Assembly: GCA_964451255.1 (NCBI GenBank)
Contig: CAYVHL010000002.1
Coordinates: 322,071-386,070 of the forward strand
Source of the DNA: JAHBTB01 sp964451255
Lineage (GTDB): Bacteria; Armatimonadota; Fimbriimonadia; Fimbriimonadales; Fimbriimonadaceae
Direction of reading: 5' to 3'
Length of the DNA stretch: 64,000 nucleotides
A model generated the notes under the pieces. That model did no database searches, was not told the DNA's origin, and worked only from the letters and a program-made list of their open reading frames with translations. Both the position numbers and the translations under genes were made by a program. The first letter of the stretch is position 1, and each line of letters begins with the position of its first letter. Of this stretch, positions 61,161 to 64,000 are shown piece by piece.

Positions 61161-62444
61161 ATGGGGAAACGGGGCATCATCACACTGGCCGGGGCCGTGC
61201 TCTTGGCCTCCTGTGCGCCCGACCCCTACGCTGGCAAGATCAAGATCCGCTACATGGCCTGGGGAAGTCCGGAGCAGATGGCCCTGGAAGAGCAGTTGTG
61301 CGCCGAGTTCAACCGGCGGAACCCCGACCTGCACGTCAGCTTCTTGAAGGTGCCGGGCTCCGCTTATGCCAACAAGGCGGTGGTGATGTTCGCCAGCCGG
61401 ACGGCGCCGGACGTCGTGCGGATCGACCATTACCAGTTTCCGGACCTCGTCCGTAAAGGCTACTTCTACAACCTCAAGCCGCTCGCAGACAACGACCCGG
61501 ACTTCCATTACAGCGACTTCTATCCGATGACGATGGAGGAGTCGCGCTACAACGGCGGGTGGTACGGGCCCAACACCATGTTCGGGCCCGAACTGATGTA
61601 CTACAACAAGACCCTGTTCAAGCGTGCCGGACTCGAAGACCCCTACGTCCTCTACAAGAGCGGCGAATGGACCTGGGCAAAGATGCTGGAGGACGCCGTC
61701 GCCCTGACAAAGAAGAACAAAGACGGGCGGGTCGTCCAGTTCGGATGCACAGTGCCGAAGTTTCCGATGAACGTGCCGGTGATCTGGGCGTTCGGCGGTG
61801 ACTACCTCACTCCCGACCGCAAGCACAGCCTTGTCGGCAGCGACGGCACCGCCCGCGCCTACCAGTTTCTGGCCGACCTGCGCTGGAAGTACCATGTCGC
61901 CCCGACACCGGCCCAGGCGGCCAACAGCGCTTACACGTTCGACGGAGGCCGCGTCGCCATGGACTTCAACTGGTCGGGCATGACCCCGCGATACCGGGCC
62001 GTGCTCAAGGATGAGTGGGACGTGTGCCCGCTGCCGCGAGGGCCCGTCGGGTCGGCGACGATGGTCAAGGGCAACCAGATCGTGGTCTACAAGGGGAGCA
62101 AGCACCCCAAGGCGGCGTGGCGGTTGCTCAAGTTCCTCACGAGCGCCTACGTCGAGAACGAACTGTATGTCAAGAACCGGAGAAACATGCCGACCCGGAT
62201 CGCGGTGGCGAATTCGCCGGAGTACCTGGACACGACCAAGCCCCCGTTCCAGACCAGGGCCTATCTGGAGGCGTTGGCCGATTCCAGAACCCTGCCGATC
62301 AACGAGCGTTGGGCCGAGTGGACGACCGTCTTCCTGGCGGCTGAGGACGACATTTACAGCGGCCGTCATCCTGACATCGCCAGGAGGCTGAAAGAAGCCC
62401 AGCGGCAGATCGACGCCGTCCTCGCCGACGAGGAGGGGTATTGA
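61161..62444 (+). CDS. Sugar ABC transporter solute-binding lipoprotein
   Basis: The 427-residue protein has a lipoprotein signal with lipobox LLASC, followed by a family 1 solute-binding fold: IRYMAWGSPEQMALEEQLCAEFNRRNPDL, APDVVRIDHYQFPDLVRKG and ELMYYNKTLFKRAGL. It would deliver a sugar or oligosaccharide to the two permeases that follow. The stop overlaps the start of the first permease. No ATPase gene is visible before the window ends; such importers often share MsmX-type ATPases. Confidence 0.92.
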   Translation: MGKRGIITLAGAVLLASCAPDPYAGKIKIRYMAWGSPEQMALEEQLCAEFNRRNPDLHVSFLKVPGSAYANKAVVMFASRTAPDVVRIDHYQFPDLVRKGYFYNLKPLADNDPDFHYSDFYPMTMEESRYNGGWYGPNTMFGPELMYYNKTLFKRAGLEDPYVLYKSGEWTWAKMLEDAVALTKKNKDGRVVQFGCTVPKFPMNVPVIWAFGGDYLTPDRKHSLVGSDGTARAYQFLADLRWKYHVAPTPAQAANSAYTFDGGRVAMDFNWSGMTPRYRAVLKDEWDVCPLPRGPVGSATMVKGNQIVVYKGSKHPKAAWRLLKFLTSAYVENELYVKNRRNMPTRIAVANSPEYLDTTKPPFQTRAYLEALADSRTLPINERWAEWTTVFLAAEDDIYSGRHPDIARRLKEAQRQIDAVLADEEGY

Positions 62445-63337
62445 CCCGCCGCGCCCCCGTGCGACGTGAGGCCCTTTGGGGCATGGTCTTCATCTCCCCG
62501 TGGCTGTTCGGGTTCCTGATCTTCACCCTCGGCCCCATGCTGACCTCGCTCTGGCTCAGCTTCACCAAGTACGACCTGGTGACCGTCCAGATGGTCGGGC
62601 TCGAGGAGTACCGCCGCATCTTCCAGAACGACCCGTTGTTCTGGAAGTCTCTCTCCAACACCGTCCTCTACGCCGTGTTTTCGGTGCCGCTAGGGATCGT
62701 CGGCTCGCTCGCCATAGCCCTCCTGCTGAACCAGAAGGTGAGGGGCATACCGGTCTTCCGCACCTGCTTCTACTTGCCGTCGCTCGTGCCCGCCGTCGCG
62801 GGCGCCCTCGTCTGGTCGTGGGTCTTCAACGCCGACAACGGCATTCTCAACCAGGCCCTCGGGTTCTTCGGCCTGCCCAACATCGAGTGGCTGCAAGACG
62901 AGCGGTACACCCTCCTCGCCTTCGTCATCATGTCGCTCTGGGGCGTCGGCGGGCAGAGGATGATCATCTTCCTCGCCGGGCTGCAAGGCATCTCGGAGCA
63001 CTACTACGAGGCGGCCCGGATCGACGGCGCCGACCGCGTCAAGCAGTTCCGCCACATCACCCTGCCGCTCCTGTCGCCGGTCATGTTCTTCAACGTCGTC
63101 CTGGGGGTGATCGGCGCGTTCCAGGTCTTCACCAGCGCGTACATCATGACCGGCGGCGGCCCCAACAACGCCTCGCTGTTCTACGCCCTGTATCTCTTCC
63201 GCAACGCCTTCGAGTACTTCAAGATGGGCAAGGCGAGCGCCTTGGCCTGGATCCTCTTCGCCCTCCTGCTCGGCCTGACCTTTCTCCAGTTCCGTGGCGC
63301 GAAGAACTGGGTGCACTACGAGGGGGAGACGCGGTGA
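62441..63337 (+). CDS. Sugar ABC transporter permease (MalF/UgpA type)
   Basis: The 298-residue inner membrane protein has six helices and the ATPase-docking EAA loop YYEAARIDGADRVKQFRHITLPLLSP. It starts at TTG 62441 overlapping the binding protein stop and is followed by its partner permease with a GTGA overlap. The opening WGMVFISPWLFGFLIFTLGPM is typical. Confidence 0.94.
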   Translation: MTRRAPVRREALWGMVFISPWLFGFLIFTLGPMLTSLWLSFTKYDLVTVQMVGLEEYRRIFQNDPLFWKSLSNTVLYAVFSVPLGIVGSLAIALLLNQKVRGIPVFRTCFYLPSLVPAVAGALVWSWVFNADNGILNQALGFFGLPNIEWLQDERYTLLAFVIMSLWGVGGQRMIIFLAGLQGISEHYYEAARIDGADRVKQFRHITLPLLSPVMFFNVVLGVIGAFQVFTSAYIMTGGGPNNASLFYALYLFRNAFEYFKMGKASALAWILFALLLGLTFLQFRGAKNWVHYEGETR

Positions 63338-64000
63338 GGCGCTACCTCGTCTTCTTCACGTTGGTCGCGGGGTCGCTCCTCTTCAGCGTGCCGTTCGTCT
63401 GGACCTTCTCGACTGCGCTCAAGACGGGCGAAGAATACGCCCGCGACCCCGCCGCCCTGATTCCCGCGCATCCGACCCTCGCGAACTTCCCGAAGGCTTG
63501 GACGGCCCTGCCGTTCCCGACCTTCGTGATGAACACCGTGTTCATCACCGTCGTCTGCACGGCGGCGGCGGTCGTGACCGGCTCCTTGGTCGCTTATGGC
63601 TTCAGCAGGTTCCGTTTCCGCGCCCGCGACCCGCTGTTCTACGCGATGCTTTCGACCATGATGCTTCCCGGCCAGGTGACGCAGATACCCGTCTTCCTGA
63701 TCTGGCGCGACCTCCACGCCATCGACACCTTTTGGCCGCTCATCGTGCCGGCGTTCTTCGGCGGCGGCGCGTTCAACATCTTCCTCATGCGCCAGTTCTT
63801 CCTTTCGATCCCGCGCGAGCTGGACGAGGCGGCGATGATGGACGGGGCGAGCTACCTCCGCGTCTGGTGGCGCGTCCTGCTGCCCCTCTCAGGCCCCGTC
63901 GTCGCGACCGTGGCCATCTTTTCCTTCCTGGGGAACTGGGACGCCTTCATGGAGCCCCTCATCTACCTGAACTCGCCGGAGAAGTACACCGTCTCCGTCG
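63334..64000 (+). CDS. Sugar ABC transporter permease (MalG/UgpE type), 3' end outside window
   Basis: GTG 63334 overlaps the previous stop, and the frame stays open to the last base (222 codons). Hydrophobic helices and the EAA loop LDEAAMMDGASYLRVWWRVLLPLSGP identify the second permease subunit. About 50 residues are missing at the C-terminus. Confidence 0.93.
   Translation, partial: MRRYLVFFTLVAGSLLFSVPFVWTFSTALKTGEEYARDPAALIPAHPTLANFPKAWTALPFPTFVMNTVFITVVCTAAAVVTGSLVAYGFSRFRFRARDPLFYAMLSTMMLPGQVTQIPVFLIWRDLHAIDTFWPLIVPAFFGGGAFNIFLMRQFFLSIPRELDEAAMMDGASYLRVWWRVLLPLSGPVVATVAIFSFLGNWDAFMEPLIYLNSPEKYTVSV

Overview
The window is GC-rich, tightly packed bacterial chromosome. It has many 4-base ATGA or GTGA overlaps, secreted proteins with PEP-CTERM tails, a type IV prepilin-like protein, a bacterial flagellar hook cluster, and no archaeal or eukaryotic features. 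The mix (PEP-CTERM, GH172 and GH20 hydrolases, large periplasmic proteins, TrmFO) fits an environmental Gram-negative-type bacterium such as Armatimonadota/Fimbriimonadia. That placement is inference; no rRNA is present.

Layout. Positions 1-3668 hold a 5'-truncated MgtE and a Tat-exported phospholipase C. Positions 3737-12125 form one operon for metal (probably copper) efflux: a Cys-rich protein, a small membrane-anchored sensor-like protein, TolC, a three-domain adaptor, an RND pump and a free cupredoxin. Positions 12429-15296 (minus) are an accessory block beside tRNA-Leu(CAG): an MBL-fold hydrolase, a membrane protein, a DUF6998-like protein and a GIY-YIG nuclease. Positions 15833-17264 hold a small secreted/pilin-like set behind a G12 tract. 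Positions 17207-21152 (minus) encode a MacB-type permease, its adaptor and a C39-like peptidase.

Positions 21213-34449 (minus) are a collinear envelope block: a polytopic membrane protein, alpha-2-macroglobulin, VanW, two beta-lactamase-fold hydrolases, a GH20 hexosaminidase and an MFS transporter. Positions 34464-43364 hold housekeeping genes (etfAB, trmFO, leuB, era), a DUF1579 protein and an 1100-residue protein with charged disordered tails. Positions 43541-47467 are a flagellar hook operon (FliK, FlgD, TIGR02530-type, FlgE). Positions 47544-53440 hold a PEP-CTERM protein, RidA, two linked reductase-like genes, an MlaF-type ATPase, two Spy-like proteins and a GNAT.

The most unusual region is 53529-57170. 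A tRNA-Lys(CTT) gene has its 3' end repeated exactly (24 bp) 3.5 kb downstream, marking a small integrated islet with no visible integrase. Inside are two copies of a compact four-way-junction RNA leader that resembles a shrunken SAM-clan (S-box) aptamer. Each is followed by a hairpin hiding the ribosome binding site of a small gene of unknown function. One controlled gene is split by a complete IS1595-type element (22-bp inverted repeats, 8-bp target duplication) carrying four coupled passenger ORFs. A frameshifted, truncated paralogue of the other controlled gene lies at the islet's far end.

After the islet come a GH172-type hydrolase, an isoprenylcysteine-methyltransferase-like protein, a second PEP-CTERM protein, a diacylglycerol-kinase-type enzyme and a sugar ABC importer that runs off the window end.
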